This document shows positions 33,481 to 43,773 of a stretch of DNA of 64,000 nucleotides, one piece after another (within the stretch, counting starts at the first letter, position 1; every line of letters starts with the position of its first letter). The position numbers and the translations under genes were made by a program. This DNA is from Zygnema cylindricum. Its lineage: Eukaryota > Streptophyta > Zygnematophyceae > Zygnematales > Zygnemataceae. The stretch is taken from contig JBBHKE010003180.1 of NCBI GenBank assembly GCA_037447655.1, positions 126,001 to 190,000 on the forward strand, given 5' to 3'. Under the pieces are notes generated by a model that had not been told where the DNA came from, did no database searches, and saw nothing but the letters and a program-made list of their open reading frames with translations.

Positions 33481-34449
33481 CGTGACGGAATCGCAGTGGA
33501 TCCGAACAAAACGAGGGCAATAAAGGAGTGGCCGCAGCCGGCGAATATTAAGGAGTTACAGAGCTTTCTAGGATTATGCTCCTACTATCGACGTTTTGTT
33601 GAGGGTTTCGCAAAAATCGTTGCACCGCTCACGGAGTTGCTCAAGAATGATGTGCCCTATGATTGGAAATCGGCGCAAGGGGCAGCCTTTAACACGCTAA
33701 AAGAGCGGTTGTTTACCGCCCCTGTGTTAGCAGTTCCCGACCCGGACTTACCTTGGATGATAATCACCGACACCAACGATACAGCTATTGGAGCGATCCG
33801 TATGCAAGATCAAGGAAAAGGTCTTCAACCCATTGCCTACGACAGTCGAAAACTAAAGGCAGCGGAGCTTAACAGGGCCACCCATGAGAAAGAGACAATC
33901 GCTATCATCAATGCGCTGGAGGTTTGGAAGTATTACGTTCAGGGGAAGCGAATCACGGTTATCACGGATCACCACGCCCTACAGTACCTACAAACACAGC
34001 CAAAGTTGTCAAAGAAACAAGTGTGATGGATGACGTTTCTTCAGACCTTCGGACCGGAACTGGTCATCGAGTATAAACCGGGCAAGACAAACCCGACGGA
34101 TGCGCTGTCAAGAAGACCCGGAGTCGCTGCACCAGTAGCGCAGCAACAACCGCTATCATCGCAGCATGTAAACGTAAGCTCTGCGAAGGAGAACATTGCA
34201 GCGTCAACCGCAGCGCAAAATCCAAAACTGAGCGCAGTCACCAGTACGATGCAAGTGGACGAACAATGGTTAAGTAGGATAAAGGCCGCCTACGACGACG
34301 ATGAAACAGTCAAGGAACTCACTAAACGGAAGGTACTAATTCGAACCGCCAATGGTATGTGGCGGTACAAATCGAGTAAAACAACACGACTTTTTGTTCC
34401 GACAAATACGGAGTTACGTCACGCGATTCTTAAACTGAGCCACGACTAG
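33472..34449 (+). pseudogene. Gypsy RNase H, tether and start of integrase
   Basis: Same-frame ORFs at 33,472-34,026 and 34,030-34,449 are separated by one TGA. Features are the RT connection ([17 protein letters not shown]), RNase H ([37 protein letters not shown]) and a tether rich in Gln/Ala/Ser. The integrase N-terminal zinc-binding region begins near the TAG at 34,447 (HFGRDKTIERV...CDSC continues after the stop). Confidence 0.92.
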
Positions 34450-35090
34450 CCGCTCAGTGGACACTTTGGGCGGGATAAAACAATCGAGCGTGTCGCTGAG
34501 GCGTATTACTGGCCGAACATGACTCGCGACATTGCGGAATATGTCCGGACGTGTGACTCCTGTAATAGGAACAAATCGGATTCAGGGCAACAAGGCCTAT
34601 TACAACCCTTCCCATACCATCTGTTCTTTGGGAGGCGATTTCGATGGATTTCATCGTAGCCCTTTCGTTGACTAAGGAGGGCTACGACTCAATCTTCGTC
34701 GTTGTGGATTATTTAACAAAAATGGCGCATTTCCTACCCATGTCCACCACAGCCACATCACGAGATATCGCGGACTTATTCTTTCGAGAGATATTCCGCC
34801 ATCACGAACTTCCGAAAAGGATCATCAGCGACCGCGATCGCAAATTCGTGAGCCACTTTTGGCGAAATCTATTTGCGCTGTGTGGCACGCAGTTGGCCAT
34901 GTCCACATCTTACCATCCTCAAACTGATGGTCAAACTGAAAGGGTGAATCGAACTCTGGGGGAAGCGTTGCGGGCTTATGTCTCGGTGCACCAAACAGAT
35001 TGGGTGGACCATTTAACAACGATTGAGGTGGCGTACAACATTTTGGTGCACTCGTCTACGAATGCAACGCCATTCTACCTAAATAGATGA
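34450..35090 (+). pseudogene. Gypsy integrase core
   Basis: After a frameshift near 34,620 the frame at 34,644 reads the DDE catalytic core. The first Asp is in MDFIVALSLTKEGYD, the second in ISDRDRKFVSHFW, and the Glu in HPQTDGQTERVNRTL. All three acidic residues are present. Two adjacent stops (TGA TAG, 35,088-35,093) interrupt it, and the same frame continues into the next feature. Confidence 0.93.
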
Positions 35091-35114
35091 TAGCCCACTC
35101 TTTCCCAAAACTTA

Positions 35115-36461
35115 TTGGTGGCGGACTGCCATACGCCGGCAACTCGGGATTTTGCCAAAACGCTGCAAGGAGACCTGGAAAAGGCGGCCAAGGCGCTCCA
35201 GTTAGCAAAGGATCGCCAAAAGTCGCAGGCCGACGCTCACCGGAAGGACGCCGTCTTTTGCGTGGGGGAAAAAGTTCGCCTTAATATGGCAAACCTGTCC
35301 TTGCCGGGTGCCCTCTCTAAGAAGTTGGCACCGAAATTCACGCGCCCATTCACAGTCCTCTCCCGTGTGGGTGAAGTGGCTTATAAATTGGATATTCCGA
35401 AGGATTGGCATATCCATAATGTCTTCTATGTTTCCCTCCTTAAACCATTCCGCGACCCTGATTTGATGTTTCCGAATCGACGACGGAATACTCCTTTACC
35501 ACCCGTTCGGGATACCTCGGACGAGTATGAGGTGGAAGAGATCCTTCAGTCGCGTCGCTCTCGAAATTCCAACTCCATCCAATATTTGGTGCGTTGGAAG
35601 GGCCACGGTGTTGAGGATGACTCTTGGGTGGACGAGGAGGATCTGCATTCCCCAGAGTTGCTGCGCCGGTTTCAGCAGAGTGAGGACACTCGGTTTCACT
35701 GGAGGGGCAATCGCAGCAGCTGCAATAAAGGAACGAATCGCAGTGTTGCAACCATCGCAATTATATTGGGGACGCGGCAAAGAAATGCAGCGGCGATGTT
35801 ACCGCACCGCAGCGCTATAGCAGCGCAGCCACTGCAGGGCAACATGGTCACGGTGCCGTCAGAGGAACGCAGCACCACCGCTGCGCTGACAGGAAAACGC
35901 AACGGGGTAATTGTGTTTCACCACGTTGGTAACAACGAACCCTCGATTTCGTCGCAGCAGCGCAGTCTCATAAATGTTGGACGCTACGATACCCACGCAC
36001 GCTGCGACGCTTCGCAAAATCCAAAAGTGAAACCCTCAACCCTCGTTGATAAAGCCGCCATCCGCCCTCGCGACCAACCGAGTCTCGACAGCTTAGAGAT
36101 TGCTTCTCTCCGCGCAATCAGTTTGCCTTCACTTCTTGAATTACCGGAATTGTCTTGTACAACAATGTCTATTGCGTCGTCGTCCTCTCTACCACCGAAA
36201 AAGAGGAGACTTGTACGAGAGGGGCAAGGAGATGTGACCCGTCCCCAGAGATTATCAATGGCGGCAGAGGCCATGGTGGAAGCACACAAGAGAAGAGAGG
36301 TGGAAGCGGAGCCGGAACCCGAGGAAACCGCCAATAGCCAGGCCGAGCCGGCAAACACCAGTGGAAGGGAAGGGTCAGAGAATTCAGAGGACCCCGAGTA
36401 CAATCCGATACATGAGGGAGATGAGGAGGATGAGGAGGATCATGAGCTTTGGAACGCGGAG
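35115..36461 (+). pseudogene. Gypsy integrase C-terminus, chromodomain, extension
   Basis: The same frame as the integrase core. Residues ~1-130 (from 35,115) are the integrase C-terminal domain with VRLNMANLSL and FYVSLLKPFRDPD. Residues ~135-190 form a chromodomain with YEVEEILQSRR, YLVRWKG and DDSWVDEEDL, including the aromatic positions that bind methylated histone tails. A long Ser/Ala/Glu-rich extension follows to the Copia A insertion after codon 449. The apparent stop at 36,465 lies in the Copia A LTR; after Copia A the frame resumes at 40,805. Confidence 0.93.
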
Positions 36462-36655
36462 TGTTGATATTTGAGTATTTTATAGGTCTGTATTAGGATA
36501 GAAAAAGAGCTGAGGCGGTCTGCCTCTAACTCCCTTTTCCAAGCTCCCATACTTGTTGTAGTCACTGAAGTCTGGATAGGGAGCTAGAGCCATGGCTGCC
36601 TAGGCTCTCTAGAGAAGACAGGGGGTAAATTAGGTAGACTTACCAAAAGTTAGTT

Positions 36656-36731
36656 GACGGACCCAGGAATTGATCCTGGTACCTACCGTTCGTCAATCCG
36701 CATTAGCCGTTAGCTCTAGCCGTTATGTCTA
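36656..36731 (-). other. tRNA-like module in Copia A 5' LTR (antisense)
   Basis: Read on the minus strand: an A-box-like TAACGGCTAATGCGG, then a perfect 5-bp T-stem CCAGG/CCTGG enclosing ATCAATT (B-box GGATCAATTCC). Other tRNA arms are not well formed. The same module is at 39,751-39,827 in the 3' LTR. Confidence 0.6.
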
Positions 36732-36869
36732 GAACAGATATTACGTATATGGGGTTTGACAAATATATAAATCGTTATATGTAGATTAATCCGTTTAACG
36801 GCTAAATAGATACTTAGTACATAGAAACAGTTTAATTTAGTACGAAGTACGGAATGGGGGGCAGAACGG

Positions 36870-36950
36870 ATACCGCGCATTTGTTTCGACAGCGAAACAA
36901 ATACCGCGTATTTGTTTCGATAGCGAAACAAATACCGCGCGTCAAATTTC
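36870..36950. repeat. 31-bp palindromic minisatellite in Copia A LTR
   Basis: The unit TACCGCGCATTTGTTTCG + ACAG + CGAAACAAA contains a 9-bp inverted repeat (TTTGTTTCG/CGAAACAAA). Two units are present here and three in the 3' LTR (39,963-40,070). This accounts for the full 31-bp length difference between the LTRs. Confidence 0.88.
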
Positions 36951-37297
36951 AGCGGCTAGGATTATAGCCGGTTTTGATCGGACGGCCACGATAAGCGCCG
37001 CGATCACGGAAAATGTACTTTTGGCGTTTTACGGTCTTTGTCACGTCAAGTGACACGTGGCGTGATAACATTGGACTACGGGAATTCCGGAGATTAGAGG
37101 AACTAATCCTAATTTGACACGTGTCGACATTTTGGCCATGTCGTACAATGGCCGTACAGAAAGTACACCGGCACCTGTACTTTTCTGTACGACACAGTAA
37201 TTTGATTGGTGCCGTACTTCAGTAGATAAAGTTTTAGAGAGGGTATAGGACTTAGAAAATTTTGGGTAGGCAGCTGCCTCTCCCAGAGAGCACACTG

Positions 37298-37304
37298 TAT
37301 AAAT
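37298..37304 (+). promoter_or_regulatory. Copia A TATA-like core promoter
   Basis: TATAAAT lies 12 bp after the palindrome CTCTCCCAGAGAG. The same pair occurs at 40,424 in the 3' LTR, as CTCTCCCAGAGTG with TATTTATG at 62,793 in Copia F, and in recognisable form in Copias C and D. Conservation across families supports a promoter role. Confidence 0.65.
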
Positions 37305-37653
37305 GGCAAACTTTGGCCAGCCATAACTATCAATTTACTTGACCATTTTCAGTGATTCTTTTTGCTGCGGACTCAAGGGAGTCTAGGCTACACAAGGGTG
37401 TAGTCGATCAAAGTTTTTGTCTGCCAGGGTGGCTGTATTTTTAAGGGAAAGTCAAAGTGGGTGAATGTGTCCAAATCTCATATTCTAACTTTGCATTCTG
37501 TGGTGGAACTGAGCACACAGAAAGTGTTATTTCACAAGGGTGAATCTATATTGGGGTTTTGACTGTCAAGGGGTCAGTCATTTGGGTTTATATCAACTTG
37601 GAGTCGGCACTATCTAGATTAGCTTCTTTTGGATCTGCATACTCTGAGGGCCA

Positions 37654-39543
37654 ATGGAGGTCTCAGAGTTTCAGGTTATGGGCCCACCATCTAGGGTGCC
37701 TATGTTCGATGGAACAGACTTTACTTATTGGGAGTTTACAATGGCGGGATTGCTTTTCGAGAAGCACTTATGGGGAATTGTTTCGGGACAAGTGAGATGT
37801 CCGCCACCTGGCTTTGGAGGAGCTTACTATGGAGATTCATCTGAGGCTGCCCAAAATATCATCCGGAGCTCAGATGCATCAGAAGGTGAAGGGAAGAATC
37901 TTTCCGTGGATGGGGAAATAGGGGAGAAGGAAAAAGGGACACCTATGGTGAGGGGAGCTAGGCTCTCAGCTATGGTACCACATCTAGGGATTAAAACTGA
38001 AGAAAATGACAAAAAAATATGGGAATACAAAAACACTATAGCAAAACATCTCATACTTAGATATGTGTCTAAGTCGATAGCTATCACTCTTTTAAGTCTA
38101 ACCAAGTCTTCAGAGATATGGGAAGTACTAATTCAGATTTATAAGAGTGAGACTATTCAGAGGCAGCAATTAGTAAAACAGGAAATAGATGCCTATGTTT
38201 ATAAAGGCGGTAGCATGATAGAGTTTTGCAATGATATTGCTGCGTTATATGTTGAGCTAGCTAGCGCGGGATATGTAGAATCTGAGTTGAGTAAGATTAA
38301 TACACTACTTATGAAACTCCCAAGTGAGTACGAGAGCATTATTTATCGTATGCAGGCAATGGATGGCTCCTCATGGACTTGGAGCTTTACCATGGGGATA
38401 ATTCTTGTGAGGGAAAGCACTTTGGAGCTTTGTAGGGGAAAGGACAGGGTCAATGCATTTTCAGCTGGTGGTGATTGGCGGAAGCGTGATGAGAGGAACG
38501 GCGGTGACGAGCGGAAGCGTGATGAGAGGAACGGTGGTGACGAGCGGAAGCGTGATGAGAGGAAGAAAGACAAAGGTAAACCTTATCGGAACTTTGGTGG
38601 AAAAAGAGGGAGAGGAAAAGACACGGGAGCTTTGAAAAAAGGGGTTTGCTTCTTTTGTAGGGAACCAGGTCATTATATGGAGGAATGCCCTTGTTTGGAA
38701 AAACTTAGAAGTTGGAATGTGGATGAGGAGGACGAAGAGGAAGAGGATAAAGAGGATGAAGAAAAATTGGAGCTTCTTCACATCGGTAGAATGGGGAAGA
38801 TAGAAAAGTACACAGAAATTGGACGAAGGCAACAGTGTGCTTTTGGAGGTATAAGGGAAGTAAAGAGAGAGGAGATACTTGAAGAAGTTCAAAATATTGA
38901 GGATAGTTTCATAGATATTTTGGAAACAGAAAACTGGTCGGAAAAGGAGACTTCAACGAATTCCGAGGAAAGGGGAGAATTAATTCTACAGGGGGTTTTA
39001 AAGGATAGGGGAGAAGAGAAATATTTATTGGGAATTAAAATAGAAAGTGATAGTGGAAAGAATTCCATGGGAGACAGTGAGGGAAGTTCAGAAAATGGGG
39101 TAATTATCATGGATAAAAATGTGATTACGGAAGATGTAGATCTTATGAGGAACTTAGTGGGGACTAGTGGTTTTTGGGAATATTTGGAGGTGGATGGATT
39201 TGACATCACTACTTGGTGTGATGTCTCTTGTGAAGATGTGCCTGTAAAAGGGTTATCATCCGGGTATGTGTTGAAGGTTGGGGATGGGGCTGGTTGTTTG
39301 AATTTCAAGAGGGAAAGTGGATTTAGTGTGGATGGAAAAGGGAAGAGGTGGATAAAATCTTTGCTCGGATTTAAGAAAAATGGGATGTTAAATAAAATGT
39401 GTGATACAATTATCATTTCAGTTCATTTAATACACTGTGTTAAATACTTAAGTTTTATGAAAGGAAAAGGAAAAAGGAAAAAGAAAAAGAAAAAGGGGAG
39501 GGGGTGTTTGTTTACTTGTTTGTGGAAGTTGAAAATAGACTAG
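37654..39543 (+). CDS. Copia A Gag fused to RNase H remnant, 629 aa
   Basis: An intact 629-codon frame. The ATG is in the last 20 bp of the 5' LTR and the frame runs through the primer-binding site (VMGPPSRVP). Residues ~1-250 match the Gag region of Copia C (YWEFTMAGLLFEKHLWGI, YKSETIQRQQLVKQEI). Residues ~275-305 have three Gly-Gly-Asp-Glu-Arg-Lys-Arg repeats. A CCHC knuckle lies at C332, C335, H340, C345. A Glu-rich stretch then leads to a remnant of RNase H at ~517-590 (DITTWCDVSCED, SGYVLKVGDGAG), where catalytic positions of the Copia C counterpart are changed. Protease, integrase and RT are deleted. Likely role: capsid and RNA-binding protein of a non-autonomous element. Confidence 0.9.
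   Translation: MEVSEFQVMGPPSRVPMFDGTDFTYWEFTMAGLLFEKHLWGIVSGQVRCPPPGFGGAYYGDSSEAAQNIIRSSDASEGEGKNLSVDGEIGEKEKGTPMVRGARLSAMVPHLGIKTEENDKKIWEYKNTIAKHLILRYVSKSIAITLLSLTKSSEIWEVLIQIYKSETIQRQQLVKQEIDAYVYKGGSMIEFCNDIAALYVELASAGYVESELSKINTLLMKLPSEYESIIYRMQAMDGSSWTWSFTMGIILVRESTLELCRGKDRVNAFSAGGDWRKRDERNGGDERKRDERNGGDERKRDERKKDKGKPYRNFGGKRGRGKDTGALKKGVCFFCREPGHYMEECPCLEKLRSWNVDEEDEEEEDKEDEEKLELLHIGRMGKIEKYTEIGRRQQCAFGGIREVKREEILEEVQNIEDSFIDILETENWSEKETSTNSEERGELILQGVLKDRGEEKYLLGIKIESDSGKNSMGDSEGSSENGVIIMDKNVITEDVDLMRNLVGTSGFWEYLEVDGFDITTWCDVSCEDVPVKGLSSGYVLKVGDGAGCLNFKRESGFSVDGKGKRWIKSLLGFKKNGMLNKMCDTIIISVHLIHCVKYLSFMKGKGKRKKKKKKGRGCLFTCLWKLKID
37674..37688 (+). promoter_or_regulatory. Copia A primer-binding site (half-tRNA type)
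   Basis: GGTTATGGGCCCACC abuts the LTR end. It complements the anticodon arm, not the 3' end, of plant-type initiator tRNA-Met, the arrangement known from Drosophila copia. It is also translated as part of Gag. Confidence 0.85.
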
Positions 39544-39556
39544 AAAATAATAGGAG

Positions 39557-40799
39557 TGTTGATATTTGAGTATTTTATAGGTCTGTATTAGGATAGAAAA
39601 AGAGCTGAGGCGGTCTGCCTCTAACTCCCTTTTCCAAGCTCCCATACTTGTTGTAGTCACTGAAGGCTGGATAGGGAGCTAGAGCCATGGCTGCCTAGGC
39701 TCTCTAGAGAAGACAGGGGGTAAATTAGGTAGACTTACCAAAAGTTAGTTGACGGACCCAGGAATTGATCCTGGTACCTACCGTCCGTCAATCCGCATTA
39801 GCCGTTAGCTCTAGCCGTTATGTCTAGAACAGATATTACGTATATGGGGTTTGACAAATATATAAATCGTTATATGTAGATTAATCCGTTTAACGGCTAA
39901 ATAGATACTTAGTACATAGAAACAGTTTAATTTAGTACGAAGTACGGAATGGGGGGCAGAACGGATACCGCGCGTTTGTTTCGATAGCGAAACAAATACC
40001 GCGCATTTGTTTCGACAGCGAAACAAATACCGCGCATTTGTTTCGATAGCGAAACAAATACCGCGCGTCGAATTTCAGCGGCTAGGATTATAGCCGGTTT
40101 TGATCGGACGGCCACGATAAGCGTCGCGATCACGGAAAATGTACTTTTGGCGTTTTACGGTCTTTGTCACGTCAGGTGACACGTGGCGTGATAACATTGG
40201 ACTACGGGAATTCCGGAGATTAGAGGAACTAATCCTAATTTGACACGTGTCGACATTTTGGCCATGTCGTAGAATGGCCGTACAGAAAGTACACCGGCAC
40301 CTGTACTTTTCTGTACGACACAGTAATTTGATTAGTGCCGTACTTCAGTAGATAGAGTTTTAGAGAGGGTATAGGACTTAGAAAATTTTGGGTAGGCAGC
40401 TGCCTCTCCCAGAGAGCACACTGTATAAATGGCAAACTTTGGCCAGCCATAACTATCAATTTACTTGACCATTTTTAGTGATTCTTTTTGCTGCGGACTC
40501 AAGGGAGTCTAGGCTACACAGGGGTGTAGTCGGTAAGAGTTTTTGTCGGCCAGGGTGGCTGTATTTCTAAGGGAAAGTCAAAGTGGGTGAATGTGTCCAA
40601 ATCTCATATTCTAACTTTGCATTCTGTGGTGGAACTGACCACACAGAAAGTGTTATTTCACAGGGGTGAATCTATATTGGGGTTTTGACTGTCAAGGGGT
40701 CAGTCATTTGGGTTTATATCAACTTGGAGTCGGCACTATCTAGATTAGCTTCTTTTGGATCTGCATACTCTGAGGGCCAATGGAGGTCTCAGAGTTTCA
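39557..40799 (+). repeat. Copia A 3' LTR, 1243 bp
   Basis: TGTTGATATTTGAG ... CAGAGTTTCA. It differs from the 5' LTR by about 17 substitutions and one extra 31-bp minisatellite unit. The target duplicate CGGAG follows. Confidence 0.95.
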
Positions 40800-40804
40800 C
40801 GGAG

Positions 40805-41500
40805 GAGCCCGAGCGGGAACCAATACCCCCACAAATTGAGGAGCGTGCCTCAGATCTGGAAGTGATGAGGGACCCGAATAAGGAGAGTACCGCGGACGAG
40901 CAGTCATATGAAAGTGCGGAGAAGAAGGCAGAGGCACAATACCTTAGTGGTGACGATGTGTTCCTCCTTCGAGGAAACCAAAGGGGTATGGAGGAGGAAA
41001 GTGAACAGGGAGAGGAAATTCCCGATTACCTTTTCCCACTTCCTATCGACACCCAGCATCCAGACCTCACTTTCAGCTTCGCTAAACGGTTTTATTGGGA
41101 TCCCTCGGAGTGGCCCGAGGAGTGGCGTATAGGAAAGCCTAGAGATCCTATCAACATCCTCGCCGACGTACAGTCACACCCAGCGTGGAATTTTATGCGG
41201 ACAAAGGACCTGGGGAATAATTACAAGGGTTATATGCAGCTAAACTTGCAATCCCATTTGTTTGTGGAAGTAGTGGAAGATAACTACCGGTACAGGATAG
41301 ATGTTCCCGGTTTACTCCGTCATTATCACCCGTGGGATGTCCGCCTCCGTGACATCATCTCTAGGGCGGAGGTCACCCCTGAGGTACGGGCACTCAAGCA
41401 GGCCCTAAAGAACGTTCTACAGCGGGCACAAGTTGCCAGGAAACATGTGTTCTTCAAGCTAAGGAAGGAACCTGGGTGGGAACCGGCTGAATGGAAGGCG
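40805..41500 (+). pseudogene. Gypsy C-terminal extension, middle part
   Basis: Gypsy coding sequence between Copia A and Copia B, 232 codons in the frame of 35,115-36,461. Content is acidic at first, then a more structured-looking part with DYLFPLPIDTQHPDL, FYWDPSEWPEEW, HPAWNFMRTKDLGNN and a helix-like VRALKQALKNVLQRAQVARK. I do not recognise a domain. Reading-frame continuity on both sides of both insertions shows this was coding when they landed. Confidence 0.85.
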
Positions 41501-42395
41501 TGTTGTTCTACGACCACCGGTGCACGTGGAGGAGTAGTAGTAGTAGAAGTAGACATGATATACTTTTAGAAGCTATTAAGAATCTTACCAAACAGTTGTT
41601 TTCAAGTGCTCACCAATTCTTGCAAAAGCATCCAAACATCACAAAACTATATCACAATATAGAGTAGCATAAACATTAAGTACTCCCAAAGTTTCAGCAC
41701 AATTGACTCGACAACACTCAAGATATAATACTCAGATGTTTCCCAAAAACTGTCTGTAGTTTTTATATTTGGAAGTCTGGATACATAAAAAGCTATAAGT
41801 CCTAAGTCTTATACTTTCGGTGTTCTATCGCCGATACAATTGTACCTGAGAAGTACGTCCAAAATCAACCCACCTACTGAGATCTACGTGTTCCTCATCG
41901 TGCCAACCCAATCTATCATTGTACGATCAATATTACTCAGAATCTATATTAAGTGATTGTACAAATACTGGTCAGCTAAGTCACTTGTGATACTCTTATG
42001 AATCTCGTCCGTTTACTTGATTCATATCAATCGGAGTTGCGTTGTCCTGTATTGGATCACATTCACATCACCCGCGACTGCGGTGTCCCGCCCCGAATCA
42101 TATCCAAGTTAGCAGCAGCTACATTGTCAGTACGGATCATATCCAAAGTAGCCGCAGCTACGTTTGTCCTTTCTGTGTCGCAGCTTCCTTGCTGTGCTGC
42201 TCTATATACAAGGCAGCTGCGCTGCAGCGGTGATCTGTCAGCATAGTAGCTGCGCTGCTCTGTCTGCATAGCAGCTGCGTTGTCTTGTACTGCACTCAAG
42301 TGATGATGCAAATCCTTATGAAACTTACGCTACAAATTACTACCTTTCTGCCGTCACACTAATATACCGAGACTTAAAGCTTTCCGAAATCAACA
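41501..42395 (-). repeat. Copia B 3' LTR, 895 bp
   Basis: Plus-strand ends TGTTGTTCTACGACC and CCGAAATCAACA. It corresponds to 53,199-54,095. It contains many GCAGCTGCG / GCATAGCAGC words at 42,100-42,290. A minus-strand polypurine tract (plus CTCCCCTAAAGC, 42,396-42,407) adjoins it. Confidence 0.93.
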
Positions 42396-42409
42396 CTCCC
42401 CTAAAGCTT

Positions 42410-42660
42410 TAGACTCAGTGTATTATCGCAGTCGCGATGTCGCACTTAGTCCATCATGGCAGCATAGCAACGCAGCCATAGTAGCGCAACATAGCAGCGC
42501 AGCCATAGCACCGCAACATGGCAACATAGCAATGCAGCAAAGCAACTAATCACCTGGGTCCACTACATCCTAATTTTGGGCAATCCCAGCATGGCAGTAT
42601 CGCAGTGGAGCTACTCACCTATTCACCCAATCCCACTGCATTCCTACAATAGTTCAACTT
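42410..42660. repeat. GCAGCATAGC-word cluster, Copia B 3' untranslated
   Basis: Between RNase H and the 3' LTR, about a dozen 10-12 bp words of the type CATAGCAGCGCAGC and GCAACATAGC are clustered (42,455-42,550). The same words fill part of the unrelated Gypsy LTR. Confidence 0.7.
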
Positions 42661-43722
42661 GGGAGCAGGAAAAGCTTTAGAAAACATATCAACAACCATT
42701 CTTGCATCTCGCAGATAGCATAATTTGATCACCCTAGAGAACACTTTTTCTCTTACAAAGTGTAATCGTACATCCATGTGCTTACTCTTGAAGTGGTGAC
42801 TCGGGTTAGAGGGAATGGCAATGGCAGCCTGGTTAGCACACTAGATCACGTGTGGCCCAACCTGCATGTATCCTAGTTCTTGCAACATGGATTTTACCCA
42901 TAAGAGTTCTTTGAGGGCCGAGCTTGCTTCCATATATTCTGATTACATTGTCGACAGCACTGTAGCATTTTGAAGTTTGCTGCTCCAGCAGCACGTTCCG
43001 TTCCCAATCTGCAAAACGAATCCCGTGGTAGATTTTCAGCTTGGCATGTTGCCATACCTTGCATCACTCCACGTTTGCAGCTTCACTTCTCCTCTGCCTA
43101 GCGTGAGTTTGAAGTCTTTTGTTCCTGCTATATATCTTAAGACTCTCCTTGGTGTATCAAAATCAGATTTTCTCGGATTCTCTAGACTTCTGCTCAGTAC
43201 CCCAACTGCTGCAGCAATGTCAAGGCGGGTACAGCTCATAAAATATATTAAGCTTCCCACTATCTGTCTATAAGGTATTAGTGTCATAGGATCATTCTCC
43301 CCTGACTCTAAATACTCGCTAACAATGACACCTGTTTCTGTCTCTTCTCCCTCTAACTTCTCCCGAAACTCCATTGGAGTTAGACATCCTTTTGCCTCAC
43401 GCATTCCATACTCATCTAACATGTTTCCAATGGCCTCTTTTTGAGTTAATTTTATTACTTTCTTATTTCTATCCCTCTCCAACTGGATTCCCAAAATATA
43501 CTTTGCCTCACCAAGGTCTTTCATCTCGAACCGTGAGTTTAGAGAAGTTTTGATTTTGTTAATTTCAGCCATTAATTTGCTAATTAATAGTAAATCATTT
43601 ACATACACCGCTGTATATACTATCCCATTTTCACCCTTTAGAACGTAGACAAAGTGATCAGAACTTATCCTTTGAAATCCTAGACTGGTCAAGAATTCAT
43701 CAAGCTTCAGATTCCATTGCAT
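42660..43722 (-). pseudogene. Copia B RT C-terminal half and RNase H
   Basis: The frame at 43,036-43,722 (228 aa) has DEFLTSLGFQRISSDHFVY, then YVNDLLLIS in place of the usual YVDD, MKDLGEAKYILGIQLERDR, KGCLTPMEF, CTRLDIAAAVGVLSRSLE and TWSDARYG. RNase H continues with stops to about 42,660 (SEYMEASSALKELLW, HHFKSKHMDVRLHFV). The Asp-to-Asn change at the polymerase active site predicts loss of RT activity. Confidence 0.9.
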
Positions 43723-43773
43723 AGGGGCCTATTTTAGGCCATACAAAGATTTTAGCAACTTGCATACTAAGTG

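Larger units (their letters stand above)
36462..37673 (+). repeat. Copia A 5' LTR, 1212 bp
   Basis: TGTTGATATTTGAG ... CTCAGAGTTTCA. It contains the conserved CCATACTTGTTGTAGTCACT and GAGCCATGGCTGCC phrases near the start, an antisense tRNA-like module, a 31-bp minisatellite with two units (three in the 3' LTR), the core promoter, and the gag ATG in its last 20 bases. Confidence 0.95.
36462..40799 (+). mobile_element. Copia A, non-autonomous, nested in Gypsy
   Basis: A 4.34-kb plus-strand element with a perfect CGGAG duplication (36,457-36,461 and 40,800-40,804). LTRs are 36,462-37,673 and 39,557-40,799. The primer site follows the 5' LTR and a purine tract (39,544-39,556) precedes the 3' LTR. 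The whole 1.88-kb interior is one open frame encoding Gag plus an RNase H remnant; protease, integrase and RT are absent. It depends on a relative such as Copia C or D for enzymes. The LTRs are about 98-99% alike by eye apart from one repeat unit. Confidence 0.95.

Noticed and set aside
35984-36403. A 139-codon minus-strand ORF opposite the Gypsy extension
   Set aside because: The plus strand is the reading direction of the integrase/chromodomain frame; the antisense frame is a composition artefact.
36656-36731. A functional tRNA gene in the Copia A LTR
   Set aside because: Only the T arm folds well; no acceptor stem and no convincing anticodon arm. Kept as a tRNA-like module instead.
38889-39416. 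A 175-codon minus-strand ORF inside Copia A
   Set aside because: Mirror-frame shadow of the intact plus-strand Gag frame, with no retroelement or other motif.
40685-41569. A 294-codon ORF starting in the Copia A 3' LTR
   Set aside because: Chimera: LTR sequence, then Gypsy extension, then Copia B LTR. The start and end do not belong to one gene.
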